A stretch of DNA of 64,000 nucleotides from Kappaphycus alvarezii. Taxonomy: Eukaryota > Rhodophyta > Florideophyceae > Gigartinales > Solieriaceae. Location: the NCBI GenBank assembly GCA_002205965.3, contig NADL03000773.1, positions 186,001 to 250,000 of the forward strand, written 5' to 3'. The position numbers and the translations under genes are program-made. Each line of letters begins with the position of its first letter. Position 1 is the first letter of the stretch. Below, in pieces: positions 35,809 through 46,374 of the stretch. The notes under the pieces were generated by a model. That model searched no databases. It saw nothing but the letters and a program-made list of their open reading frames with translations, and was not told where the DNA came from.

Positions 35809-36903
35809 TTAGGCAAATCCATTGTTTTGTAAACCGTACTCATCACGATCTATGTGCGAATCGATAAAAATGCCCTTCAGAAAGTACTTAGGACACTGAA
35901 TACGGGCATTTGTTTCAGCCCTTTGACTGACAAGCACAACCTGATTAACTAAACGATATAGATCTGCGGTTGAGTCGTTCACAAGTGATCCAACGACATA
36001 ATTAACGGCTGCCTTTCTTTTGGAATCCCTTGCGGTCAAAGCCGAACAAACTTTTAGAAATGAAGTTCTTCCTAGAGGCTTCGTCCCTATATCATCACAT
36101 GCCTGAAGATAATCAAAAAACATAACACATCTCTTCCTCTTTCTCGTCACAGCAGGGAGAACAAACTTCTTGCCGTCAACACAAACTTTCGTAGTTCCCC
36201 ACTAAAGCAACTGTATATTCTGGGATGATTATATAAACCGAACCGCATAATCAACGACATTGTTGTCTGACCTCATCACTTTTCTCTGCTCAATGTTTAG
36301 CCTACCATTGACTAATATGCTATCCCAGTCTAATCTAGACTGCGCATACGTCCTCCTTGATAATCCCGCTCGTTTTCCACTGGGTAAATCTTTTTCTGGC
36401 TCTGAATCCGTATCGGAGCTATCTAAACCTTCATCGCTCTGTAAAATCTTATTAACATTGTCTCGCTTCATATACACACAAAGCACAGACTTCAGCACCC
36501 TCTTCTCAATGGAGCCACGCTTTGCTTATTTGATTGCCGAACATAATTCAGCAGGAACCATAACGGCAACGCCATGAAATTGCCGGTCAAAGTACATTTG
36601 CGGATCTGCTGGGTAGAGAATCTCACATACTTTCATCATTATTTCTTGAAACGCTTTTTCGCAACGTGATAAATCAGAAGCGCTAGCGTCTTTTAGTAAA
36701 ACTGTTTTTCTTGTTCCGGGGATGTTGTGCGCCAGTGGTCGCAACTCCAGTAGATCGATTACATCTGTTAGTGTTGCAGTGGCTGTTTGCGGGACTTCTT
36801 GCTCGGATTCGTTGTATCTCACACGTTTCCGAGCGCTTTGTGGCCTCATGATGGCAAATATTTTGAGGAATCGAAGACAATTCCGGTTGAAGAGAATCCA
36901 CAC
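35809..36903 (-). pseudogene. DDE transposon protein, N-terminal parts
   Basis: Three successive minus-strand frames (36526-36903, 36229-36498, 35809-36150) precede the transposase core in the same direction with small gaps. The first has a basic segment (RKRVRYNESEQEV) and a helical region. The second carries an acidic linker and a basic SGKRAGLSRRTYAQSRLDW stretch. The third begins RKRKRCVMFFDYLQACDDIG and reads like a folded domain. They probably belong to one long protein with the core at 34646-35791, broken by frame changes and stops. Confidence 0.4.
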
Positions 36904-37071
36904 GGTTGTTCCGTTCAGGTCAATGAGTAGACGAGATCACCATTCGGTTGTAGGAGAGGGTTGGGGAGTACGAGGGGTAAAGATTCCGGTAAGAACCAAC
37001 TTATTTGATTGAATATTGCATTGCTGTTGGAAAATGATAAATACAAATATTTTTATCGGTATGCAAAACGC

Positions 37072-37574
37072 TCTCCTGACAAGCCGTGATAGGCTGTTAC
37101 AAGTCATAATCGTTCAGGTATCTCAGGCCTATCCAATCAACTAAGGTTTTGGAGACTGGAGATCAGTTCTATGCATCGAGAGCTATTAATTGATACCAAA
37201 ACTTACATGTGTAGTGCGACAAACAAAATTTCAGTTCTACCAGTTCCTCGCAGAAAATACACCTTGAGTGGCGAACCGGGTGTTAATATGCCACTAGGGG
37301 AAAGGTTTGGGTGTTTTACTCTTGGAAGATATATCCGATCTATCTCATGGTTTTCCAGACAACCGCAATCGACTCAAAAAGGGTATACCGACACGGTAAT
37401 GGGGAAGGAACTACGCTCCCTAAGATGCTACCTTCAGGCCAGCCATCAAGCAGGCCGCATTGGACATGACTGCTGCTGCGGCGTGCCTTTGCATCAAAAC
37501 CCCCCGAACCTTTCCGTACGTCTCCAGGGCCCTCACGGCCACGTTCCTTGCCACGTCATTTAGCACTGCACATG
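37072..37574. other. Unassigned spacer between DDE element and family R copy 1
   Basis: No supported gene. Open frames are short and lack domains. Confidence 0.35.
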
Positions 37575-38859
37575 CATCCGGGCGCTACCCTCCAAGAGTG
37601 GAGACTGGCACAGGCACGAGCCTACCTCTTGTGGAGGTCGCGATAAAGGATTGATATCTTCTCTGCTTTGCATTTCGCGCCGCATTCAGAGAGGACATCG
37701 GGTTGAAGGCCCTCACTCTCCTGTTGGAGGGAGCGAGGGGATTCACTAAGGTAACATCAAAAAAGTCGGTCCCTCCGCTGGTTCCCATTGCCTGGATGTC
37801 TGGTCTCGTGCAGTGGAGACCATGGCGTGGCTCTACGACAGGATGACGAGCAGCTCTTGCCAGGTCTTTCGCAAGAAGATTTACCTGGCGATCATGTCGG
37901 TTGATCCTGTGGGCTCCATGAAAGCAGTGCATGAGATGATCGCCATGTACATCGAGTGTGTCCGGGCAATTCCTTCTCGGGGATGGCGTGCCAGGGTGAA
38001 AAAGTGGGACTTAACAGTAGTATTGAAGCCACACCGAGAATTCTCGAGGATCAATGCTTGTCTGTAGTCCGGGGCACGGGGGACAATACACCCATTCCTT
38101 AGCTCCCGGGAGTGCTATAGACGCGCGAAACGCCTGCCTCCTCGAATACCCAAGAGGAATTCGTTCTTGCACTGCTTCATGGATTGCGTCCGTCAGCGTC
38201 TTTTGCGATGGTGTGTTTTGCGAGCAAATGACACTGAACGGGATAGTCCTAGACGGCAGGAAAGAGGTCGACCACCTCCGATGGGCCTCTGCAGCTGCTT
38301 CGTATGTTCCCAGCTCCTTAATAGGATTTGGGGGCAAGGTCTTGCAAGGCTTGTTAGATGATGAGCTTGAAGCCAAGAACGCCGCAGCCGCGATGTTCTT
38401 CGCGGAGGTGAGTCCGATCCCAAGAGATGGTTTTTTCTTGTCCTTAGGTGTGACCGGCAGCTGGAGTTCTCGGAATACTTCCGAATCCAGTACTCCCCCT
38501 GCTAATTTTCGAACACAGTCCTCCATCATCCTGTCGAACTCTTCCGCTCCTTCTCCGGTGCAAGACGGGGGCACTACCCGCAACAAATAGCCTACTTTGC
38601 AAGCGCCAAAACAGTTACGCAGTAGCTGGAATGCCACTTGCCTATTCTCAAGGTCAGCAATGGTCTCGAGAAATGGTCTGAGAGATAAGACATGGTTCGA
38701 AAAGGACCGTGTGGTGTATTCCTTAGTACCGACGGGGCGTTCAGGACGTAAGTACCCTCGCTGTACTCTTGCTTAATCCCGTCTGGGTAGAGACTCTGAC
38801 TGACCTTGGAGGGCTGTTATGCCACCAGACGGTGCACTTCGGCAGCGACAAGTGCAGTC
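37575..38859 (-). mobile_element. Family R retroelement copy 1, 3' half
   Basis: Minus-strand coding sequence downstream of the Ty3 insertion. From 38859 downwards it shows an acceptor segment (FSNHVLSLRPFLETIADLE), then QLLRNCFGACKVGYLLRVVPP (about 38640-38575), an FDRMMEDCVRKLAGG helix, an LPVTP...GIGLTSAKNIAAAAFLAS block, and after a frame break the C-terminal domain GTDFFDVTLVNPLAPS (about 37770) with VPVPVSTLGG at 37590. The order reverse transcriptase, thumb-like region, D-x-T-x-x-x-P-L domain and STLGGW box is shared by all R copies. The 5' half is at 46370-48050. It is one element split by the Ty3 insertion. Confidence 0.75.
38855..38859. repeat. Target site duplication of Ty3 element, left (CAGTC)
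   Basis: CAGTC directly before the left LTR; the same five bases follow the right LTR at 46370-46374. Confidence 0.9.
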
Positions 38860-39579
38860 TGATGTGCGCAAATTCGCACACGAAAAAATCTAGATGAGGA
38901 CCATAATTGTATACAGTATTGGAACTGGGAAGATATTTTTACAGTTTTTGAATTTGCAAGATATTTTTAATTTGGGTGAGTGTGGCAAATTCATCGGTTG
39001 ATTTTTTATTTTAGGACACGCTGTCATAGTGGATGTCAGTACAGTTCTAGGTTGTGGGTGATACTACGAGTGACTCTGAAAGGTCTATATAATGTCCACA
39101 TCAATTCCCACCCCTGGCCGATGGGTGGCTGGCATGGGTATGGCACCTAGATATTTACCTTGAGGAAATATCTTCTAATGGTCTCTCTGGTTCACACGAT
39201 TCCCGTGAATGCGTTTTATGGTATTTAGTATGTTTGATTGAGACTTTAGGATTAGCCGAAAAGTCTATATAAGCTGAGTAAAGTGCTTCCTCCTTGAGAG
39301 GTCAAGCAAGTTGGCAGACAACTTCAGGTCAAGCTCCGAGTAGTAGGAAGTTGAGAGGCAACTTCAGACCCAAGAAAACTTTTTCCTAAGCTGGTCGCAG
39401 AGCATCAGTGGTAGACGCTGCCCCTTTTATGCTTGCTTGTAGCCCTCTCAACTCTCTCCCATATACACTCCTTTTTATTTGTTCAACTATACCACGGTAG
39501 CACTTTTGTCGCTCGCAACACCTCCGTCTTGGGGTAGTTGGTTCTGAGTATCTCTTCTCCCGACGATTTACCCCTATCA
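38860..39579 (+). repeat. Left LTR of Ty3 element
   Basis: 720 bp, begins TGATGTGCGC and ends CCCCTATCA (TG...CA). TATA-like TCTATATAA motifs occur near 39085 and 39267, either of which could drive transcription. Two base differences from the right LTR were seen (near 38974 and 39516). Confidence 0.95.
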
Positions 39580-39581
39580 TT

Positions 39582-39597
39582 TGGTACCTTGTGGAGG
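39582..39597 (+). promoter_or_regulatory. Candidate primer-binding site
   Basis: TGGTACCTTGTGGAGG starts two bases after the left LTR, at the position and with the leading TGG expected of a tRNA primer-binding site. The matching tRNA was not identified. Confidence 0.5.
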
Positions 39598-39666
39598 GGT
39601 TGCACCCGAGGTATTCGAGTTGAGCAGTCTTAGGGAACCATTCGAGGGGATTTCTTTTCTGTAATC

Positions 39667-40621
39667 ATGGATCTCAACGCTGCTCGTATAACGTTCACAG
39701 GGGGCAAGAATGAAGACGTTGAGGAGTTTCTTTATACATATGTCAACGTTGTGATGCGTGAGAAGGGCGATGAAGAGAAGGCCGCAAGTATCTTTGCCTA
39801 TCTTCATGGTGACGCAAAGCACAAATATAAGTCCAAGTTTATCGACGGGTGGTCCTTAACGGGAATGGGCGTAACTTCGGTGACGTATGTGAGTGGCTTG
39901 TGAAAGAGTATGCTAAGAGGTAGAACCAGATGAGATGATTCGTACCGCCATAGAGGCCCGGCTCAACTTCGAGATTTGTTAAGCTCATTGGTGTACTTGT
40001 GTGATCTTTATGAAAAGGCTGGGTTCAACGCCCAAGCCAAGTACGGAATGCTGCGTAAGGCGGCTATGGGGATAAGCGGCTCTCCGATTTCCTCCTCATC
40101 AAGGGCCCTCACACTTTTGATGAACTGAAGGGTACCATAGTAGAATTTGTCAAAAATTCGGAGACGTTTCAGTCACTGAGTGAGGTACCAAGGGAAACCC
40201 GCACATCGATGTCTATCGTACATCCTGAAAAGAATTATCAAAGGCCGGCTACTAGTGCAGCGGCATTAGAATCTGTCAGGAGCGATGTCAAAAACTTGGA
40301 AGAAAGGTTGGAAACCCGATTCGATAATCGACTTGACATGATAACCTCGCAGTTGGAAAGCCTTACTCTTACCATTAAGAAGAACCAGTCTGGGGCCCCT
40401 AAGGCCGCAGAAGTCTGTTCTTACTGTCACAAGCCTGGACACTTTGCAAATAGGTGTCCTGATAATCCACACAGAAACACTCGTTGTGGAAAGTGCGGAC
40501 GTTATGGGCATCATGAAAGTAACTGCTGGTCTAAAGACAACAGAAGAGCAAATTTATCGGAAGCAAGGAGTGAGTCAGGACCAGAGGTGAAAATTTACAA
40601 AATAGAAGGGATCAAAGGTTG
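39667..40621 (+). CDS. Ty3 gag
   Basis: The ATG at 39667 opens a capsid-like domain (FTGGKNEDVEEFLYTYV, YLHGDAKHKY). It continues through three or more -1 frame changes (about 39870, 39930, 39970 and onwards) to a coiled segment (ESVRSDVKNLEERLE) and two zinc knuckles, CSYCHKPGHFANRC and CGKCGRYGHHESNC (40418-40533), both CX2CX4HX4C. Gag forms the virus-like particle and the knuckles bind element RNA. The sequence between 39900 and 40200 reads as capsid only when frames are combined. A stop at about 40621 is bypassed by a further frame change into the protease frame. Confidence 0.8.
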
Positions 40622-41395
40622 ACGGATGCCGGTAACGTATCCATCGCTGAAGAGATTAGTCAAGTCAATGTGACAAAAAGGGATGGGGAAGGGAACATTT
40701 TATCGAAGAAACCTAGGCTAGATTATGGAATGCTGGAGCATATCCCAGCACCTGTACCTCCTCGAACCAAGAGGTCTGATCAAGTTGTTCCAGGAGTGGG
40801 AGTCACTCCGGCCAAGAAGACGAAAAAGAGTAAGAAAGTTAAGAGTATCTCTAAGGACGTACTAGAGTATGTGAAGAGGTACAATTTGGTGGCTGAGCTT
40901 GCATCGGCCCCAACTGGGATAACGTTTGGTCAACTTTTGAGGGGCGACGCAGAGGATGCGCGAAAAGAACTCAAAAAAATTATCAGGTCTAATAAGTCCG
41001 CTAAGGGTAAGAAACTGTTTCTTCAATCGGCCTCGACAGCACCAAGACGTCTTAAGCTGGTACCAGTCAAAGTATTGGGTATGAAAACCCAGGCTCTCTT
41101 CGATTCGGGTGCTGTTCCAAACCTCATTTCAGAAACTTTGGTGACAGATCTAGGTCTCGACATTACTCCAACGACTCGAAAAATAACTGTAGCGGATGGA
41201 ACCGTCTCAAAATGCATGGGCACTGTTGACAATGTTTCCGTGTTCTTTGGGGACTCTAAAGTTGATGTAGACTTTCTTGTCATGCCTGATCTCCCTTTCG
41301 ATGCAATCATTGGCTGCCCTACCATGGAAAGACTAGGACATGCATTGACTTGGGCAATCAAATGGTTTCAGTTAATATTGACGGCAGAACCGTGA
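40622..41395 (+). CDS. Ty3 aspartic protease region
   Basis: Frame 2 segment with a basic linker (KKTKKSKKVKSI) and then a retropepsin: catalytic LFDSGAVPNLIS (41098), a flap-like region VADGTVSKCMG and the second signature DAIIGCPTMERLG (41300). The protease cuts the polyprotein. The segment continues by a -1 change near 41360 into an acidic linker (41400-41840) with many Ser, Asp and Glu residues, before the reverse transcriptase. Confidence 0.85.
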   Translation, partial: TDAGNVSIAEEISQVNVTKRDGEGNILSKKPRLDYGMLEHIPAPVPPRTKRSDQVVPGVGVTPAKKTKKSKKVKSISKDVLEYVKRYNLVAELASAPTGITFGQLLRGDAEDARKELKKIIRSNKSAKGKKLFLQSASTAPRRLKLVPVKVLGMKTQALFDSGAVPNLISETLVTDLGLDITPTTRKITVADGTVSKCMGTVDNVSVFFGDSKVDVDFLVMPDLPFDAIIGCPTMERLGHALTWAIKWFQLILTAEP

Positions 41396-41791
41396 AGATG
41401 CCCCTGGATTTCGACAAAAGCACGCATCCTGAAGATTTAAAAGAAACGGACAGTGAAGATTTCACTTCTAGCTATGACAGCGAAGATTCGGAACCAACGA
41501 ACACTTTCGGAAGTGGAAAAGGGTACCCTTGGGGGTAATGAACATGGCATGGGACGATTATGATTCTGGGTTTGAAACAGATGACGACTGGAATTCTAGG
41601 ATAAGTTTGAAACCCGAATATGTTTCTTTTTGCGATGATATCGAATCAAAGGACAGAATTCGGAGCATGAAAGAAGATTACCTTTGCAAAGAAAATAAGA
41701 ATACGTCGAATTCCATATATGAAGATGTGAGCACGACGGAAGAGGTCCTTCAAAATATTGAGGTTGAGAATCAAGAGAAAAAGGGCGCCAA

Positions 41792-43726
41792 ATGGCAGAA
41801 ATCCAAGGAAAAGTGCAGCACCTTCCCGCCGCCGCCTCACTGAAAATATCCGACATGTTAACATCTTCCGAAGTAATTGCATGGAGTGTATCAGATTTAA
41901 GACAAGCAAGTGTACCGGTTACTCACTCGTTCGAACTTACCGACACTCAACCGATTTACCACAAGCCCAGACGTCAACCGCCAAAATATGACCAATTTAT
42001 CTCAGAAAATGTTACAAGTATGCTGAAAAATGATATTATTCGACCAGTTTCATCCCCATGGTCGTTTCCAGTTGTGGTCGCACCAAAGAAGGATGGAAAG
42101 CTGCGTTTTTGCGTCGATTACCGACAACTGAACCAGAGAATGATACCCGATCGATTTCCGATTCCGAACATGGAGGAGATCCTCGAGGACCTGAAGGATG
42201 GGAGATATTTCACCTCAATTGACCTTTACACTGGCTATTGGCAGATTCCATTGGATGAAAAATGTAAGGAAAAAACAACCTTTACCAGCAAAGTTGGTAC
42301 GTTCAGGTTCGAAGTGATGCCTTTTGGTCTCATGAATGCACCAGCTACATTCCAAAGAATGATGAACGAGGTTTTGAAAGGACTTCCATTCGCAAGAGTC
42401 TATATCGATGATGTCGTCATATTCTCAGAAACATTGGATCAGCACATCTCGCACGTCAAGACAGTTGTGGAGAGGATATCGGATATAGCTTGAAAATTAA
42501 GTTGAGCAAATGCTTCTTTGCGAAAACTTCTATCCAATTACTCGGTCATATCGTCGACCAAGAGGGAATTAGAGTGGATCCAGAGAAAACGAAAAAAATA
42601 AAGTTGGCACCAAGGCCCGCTTCAAAGACGGAGGTCCGAAGCTTCTTAGGACTGGCCTCATATTACAGAAGATTTATCAAAGATTTCGCCAAGACTGCAG
42701 CACCGTTACATGCCAGCACTACGAAGAACGGAAAATTTTACTGGAACAAGGAAATGGAAACTGCATTTCAGGAGCTTAAAGATAAGCTATGTGTCCCCCA
42801 GTTCTCATGTACCCAGATTTCAAGAGACCATTCGTTGTGGAGACAGATGCCTCAGAACGGTCTTTGGGTGCCGTTTTGTCCCAAAAAGATGAAAACGGAA
42901 GACTACACCCTGTTCAATTCGCAAGCCGAACTCTGAATGATGCGGAAAAGAGATACTCAGTCTGCGAGAAAGAAGCGCTAGCTGTCGTCTTCGCGCTGAA
43001 AAAGTTTCGCGTATACCTTTTATCACTCGAGAAATTTGTCTTGATAACTGATCACCAGGCACTTAAGACAGCATTCCAAAAGAAGGATGTACATCACCGC
43101 TTGGCCCGATGGCTCGACATTTTCGCAGAATATCGGTTTGAAATTGTGTATAGACCCGGACGCAATAATCAGCCTGCCGATTACCTATCCCGCTTGAGGG
43201 ACGCACTGATTCCAAATGAAAAAGCTTCGGAGGACATCGTCGGAGTCGCCGAGTTGCAGTTGCCGAACGATAACGAGTACGAAGCTAATATTCACGGACT
43301 GATCAAATTCCTCGATGGACTAGAAATGAGAAAGGTTGATCTTGAACACAGAAATTGGGTACGCAGGAATCAAAAGGCTTTTACATTGTGGAATGGGAAA
43401 CTCTTCCGGCACACTAAAGCCGGTCCCCGACTAGTGGCCCCTTTGAAAGAAAGAATGAAGATCTTGAGGACTTTCCATGATGAGCTAGGGCATTGGGATC
43501 TCGAAACAACCAAAAAATTCGTAACTGAGAGATTCTGGTGGCCCGGTATCCATAAGGACGTCTATAATTTCGTGAAAAGCTGCGACAACTGCCAAAAATT
43601 CACTCCAATACGGAAGTATAAGACAACTCTAAGTTTTCCAGTTTCCGGTCTCTTTGAAACCTTCTCAATTGACTTTGCGGGCCCGTTCAAGGAAACCTCT
43701 TCCGGAAAAAATATCTCCTTATAGGG
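41792..43726 (+). CDS. Ty3 reverse transcriptase, RNase H and integrase zinc domain
   Basis: Reverse transcriptase: RFCVDYRQLNQRMIPDRFP (42107), FTSIDLYTGYWQIPL with the first catalytic Asp (42215), MPFGLMNAPATFQRMM (42320) and the catalytic box YIDD (42403). A -1 change at the single G 42488 leads to KLSKCFF and the connection region, with YYRRFIKDFAKTAAPLH (about 42665). A -1 change at the C run 42795-42799 leads to RNase H (VVETDASERSLGAVLSQKD at 42835, ITDHQALK at 43045). The integrase zinc domain HX4H...CX2C (DELGHWDLETTK to CDNCQKF) lies at 43480-43600, and the core begins with FSIDFAGPF, the first catalytic Asp (43665). Reads as one polyprotein after single-base corrections in homopolymers. 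Confidence 0.9.
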
Positions 43727-44530
43727 GTGGAACATCTTACTGGATGGCCAATAGCAGTTGCAGTTGAGGAGGCAAATGCTGAGGTGGTACTGAGATTCAT
43801 CGAAAAAGAAATAATTGAACCGTTTGGTCTTCCAAAAAGGATAATCTCGGATAACGCCCTTTGTTTTACTGCAACTTCACTGCTTCGTTTTTTGGACGAG
43901 AAAGGGATTCAGCTGAAGACCGTTCTCGCATACGCTCCTATGTCCAACGGGAAAGCTGAGAGGATGGTTGGAACCATTAAACGAGCAATATCGAAAACTA
44001 TGTCGGAGAATGAAATCCAGTGGGAAGATGCCTTACCAAAAGTACTATACGGCTATCGTCGAAGAAGAGGAAGAAATGGACGCTCACCATTCGAGCTAAT
44101 GTACGGAAGGGCTCCTAGAATGTTACAGAGAGACATGGAAACAAATATTATCGATGAAGAGAGTAGGGAAGTTGAACTACTGGCCACCGAAGGCTGGAGA
44201 TCACACCGCGCGCTAACACAGACAAGAAATAAGGATGCAGAAACTGCAGTCAGAACCTTTTCAGTTGGCTCTAAAGTACTTGTAGTACATGGAAAAGCAA
44301 TGCAGCAGGCTGTGAAGTGGCCGGCCTTCCAAACCAAGTACTCGAACCCTTGCATCGTCACGGAGGAAAGACACCCGCACTATCAGCTCTGTTCAAGCTC
44401 AGGGAAGAGATCAAGGAGGGCTATCCATGCACGTCGTCTGGTCCCTTATCATCAGAGGCCTGAAGAATTCCTTCTCACACAGGACTATGCGCAACCACGG
44501 GGCATACTCATCTTTAACTATAGAATGATT
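43727..44530 (+). CDS. Ty3 integrase core and C-terminal domain
   Basis: Joined to the preceding segment by a -1 change at the A run 43706-43711. The core continues with HLTGWPIAVAVEEANA, the second catalytic Asp in IISDNALCF (43843) and the Glu in SNGKAERMVG (43940), giving the D,D(35)E pattern. A GYRRRRGRNGRSPFELMYGR segment follows, then a C-terminal region (KVLVVHGKAMQQAVKWP to ARRLVPYHQRP) that would contact DNA. No chromodomain is seen. The frame runs on without a stop into the extra module at 44530. Confidence 0.9.
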
Positions 44531-45617
44531 CCTATGGGAGGAAAAAGGGCCTGGGAATGGATCATCTCGATTACGCGGGACTACTACGAACTCCACGTAA
44601 TCATCCATTTCTACATTAATATATGCCTATGTTTTCGTACGTTGAACGGACCATTGCTACCTGAAGAAGATTTCCGACTATTAATAAGAGTTCTATTTTC
44701 ATTCCAAACGGAAGGTTCACGGAAGCAGGTCCAGAGTTTGTGGAGGTAATATATCATTACTCTATAGGAAGATATGGAATGGTAGCTGCTGGAGACTTGT
44801 CGCAAACGTATCTGAATATTATCCGTCCAATTTACGTATTTCTCAAGAACAACAAGACGTGCGACTGAGAGGTTACGCCTTACCCCCGGATATGGAGTAC
44901 AGACTGGTCCCGTATCCTCTATGGGAACCTTACGTTTCTCCGCCACAAATTGGGAACGTTGGAGGCGGCGAGGATCCTCCTGAAGCAGTGATGATGACCA
45001 GAGGAGGACCTTCGGGAGACAACAACCCGCCCAGAAGAGGTTCCGGTCGTCCCCCTAGAGGACCTCGTGCAGGTCCCAGTACGTCAGGAGCTGGTCGCGG
45101 CCATTCATCGGGACCGTCCACCACAACTTCATCTCTAGCTCTCCTTCACAACCATGCACAGCATACAGTCAGAAGAAGAAGATTATCTTTTTGGCTGCGC
45201 AATATCTCCGAGGAGCAAACGATGCGCAGGTCATTTCTTATTTCATGATAAGCATCTGTTATGTTTTAGGGCGCTACATGGACCGCACTTATCTTACGAA
45301 GATTCGTTCTTGATGATGCGCGTCTTCTTTTCTTATCGGCATCCATTCCTCCGGCATCTTCCAGAAGATTTTGCATATCACATATACTTTTTCACTCTTA
45401 GAAGGTTCGGAAGAGTCACGGAAGAAGAATGTATTCAACCCACCTCGATGTTATCAAACCAATATATGAGGCTATGCTACAAAGTGAGGTACCAGTAATG
45501 CGAACCTACTTTTTAGAACATCATATTGGTAATCAGTTGCATCCATACCCGTTTGAGAGACCATATATTTTATCAATAAGACAGCGAACACTAACGGAAA
45601 CAGAAGAAGAGCAGTGA
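44530..45617 (+). CDS. Ty3 extra region: duplicated unknown domain with RG/P/S linker
   Basis: Downstream of integrase lie two copies of a domain of about 130 residues that I do not recognise. Copy 1 (44550-44955) and copy 2 (45160-45605) share, in order: a VIxxF/YxIxIC strand (HVIIHFYINIC; QVISYFMISIC), an L-x-x-EDFxL-(L/M)-(I/M)-RV-(L/F)-F motif, I(R/K)PIY, and a PYP...PY motif near the end. The linker (44960-45140) is rich in Arg, Gly, Pro and Ser with RGG- and RGS-type repeats. Frame changes occur in each copy (about 44690, 44860, 45230, 45420), so the true protein must be read across frames. The first copy is in frame with integrase; whether it is cleaved off or expressed separately is unknown. 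Not an obvious envelope protein: no signal peptide or clear membrane anchor. Confidence 0.6.
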
Positions 45618-45636
45618 CGAGCCGGGACGTTCGTCT

Positions 45637-45649
45637 TGAGCGGAGGGTG
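45637..45649 (+). promoter_or_regulatory. Candidate polypurine tract
   Basis: TTGAGCGGAGGGTG directly before the right LTR; purine-rich but short and interrupted by C and T, so only a candidate plus-strand primer. Confidence 0.35.
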
Positions 45650-46369
45650 TGATGTGCGCAAATTCGCACACGAAAAAATCTAGATGAGGACCATAATTGT
45701 ATACAGTATTGGAACTGGGAAGATATTTTTACAGTTTTTGAATTTGCAAGATATTTTTAATTTGAGTGAGTGTGGCAAATTCATCGGTTGATTTTTTATT
45801 TTAGGACACGCTGTCATAGTGGATGTCAGTACAGTTCTAGGTTGTGGGTGATACTACGAGTGACTCTGAAAGGTCTATATAATGTCCACATCAATTCCCA
45901 CCCCTGGCCGATGGGTGGCTGGCATGGGTATGGCACCTAGATATTTACCTTGAGGAAATATCTTCTAATGGTCTCTCTGGTTCACACGATTCCCGTGAAT
46001 GCGTTTTATGGTATTTAGTATGTTTGATTGAGACTTTAGGATTAGCCGAAAAGTCTATATAAGCTGAGTAAAGTGCTTCCTCCTTGAGAGGTCAAGCAAG
46101 TTGGCAGACAACTTCAGGTCAAGCTCCGAGTAGTAGGAAGTTGAGAGGCAACTTCAGACCCAAGAAAACTTTTTCCTAAGCTGGTCGCAGAGCATCAGTG
46201 GTAGACGCTGCCCCTTTTATGCTTGCTTGTAGCCCTCTCAACTCTCTCCCATATACACTCCTTTTTATTTGTTCAACTATACCACGGTAGCACTTTTGTC
46301 GCTCGAAACACCTCCGTCTTGGGGTAGTTGGTTCTGAGTATCTCTTCTCCCGACGATTTACCCCTATCA
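45650..46369 (+). repeat. Right LTR of Ty3 element
   Basis: 720 bp, same ends as the left LTR; two differences were seen by eye. Followed by the target duplication CAGTC. Confidence 0.95.
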
Positions 46370-46374
46370 CAGTC
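46370..46374. repeat. Target site duplication of Ty3 element, right (CAGTC)
   Basis: Second copy of the 5-bp duplication; family R coding sequence continues from here on the minus strand. Confidence 0.9.

Larger units (their letters stand above)
32697..37071 (-). mobile_element. Large DDE-type DNA transposon, family not recognised
   Basis: Minus-strand element holding a multi-part transposase (32826-36903 less one insertion). Possible ends are a pair of inverted AT-rich segments, GCATCGATAAAAATA at about 32698 and, as the complement of about 37050-37071, GCATACCGATAAAAATA. These end calls are by eye and weak. A GTAGTG-type element (33661-34645) is inserted in the coding region with a degenerate 7-bp duplication. 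The body is less AT-rich than its left neighbour, so the element is younger than the decayed stratum. Confidence 0.5.
38860..46369 (+). mobile_element. Complete Ty3-type LTR retrotransposon, recent insertion
   Basis: Element of 7510 bp with two 720-bp LTRs that differ at only two positions by eye, and a perfect 5-bp target duplication CAGTC. Order: LTR, primer-binding site, gag with two zinc knuckles, aspartic protease, reverse transcriptase, RNase H, integrase, an extra region of unknown function, LTR. Protease-RT-RNase H-integrase order defines Ty3 against copia. The near-identical LTRs mean a recent insertion, so the eight or more -1 frame changes in the coding region are unlikely to be evolutionary decay. 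It sits inside family R copy 1. Confidence 0.95.

Noticed and set aside
43700-43715. Slippery-looking heptamer (A AAA AAT) at the RNase H-integrase frame change in Ty3, as for programmed -1 frameshifting
   Set aside because: The same -1 change occurs at C, G and A runs in unrelated host genes without a slippery heptamer, so a common sequencing cause is simpler. No pseudoknot was assessed.
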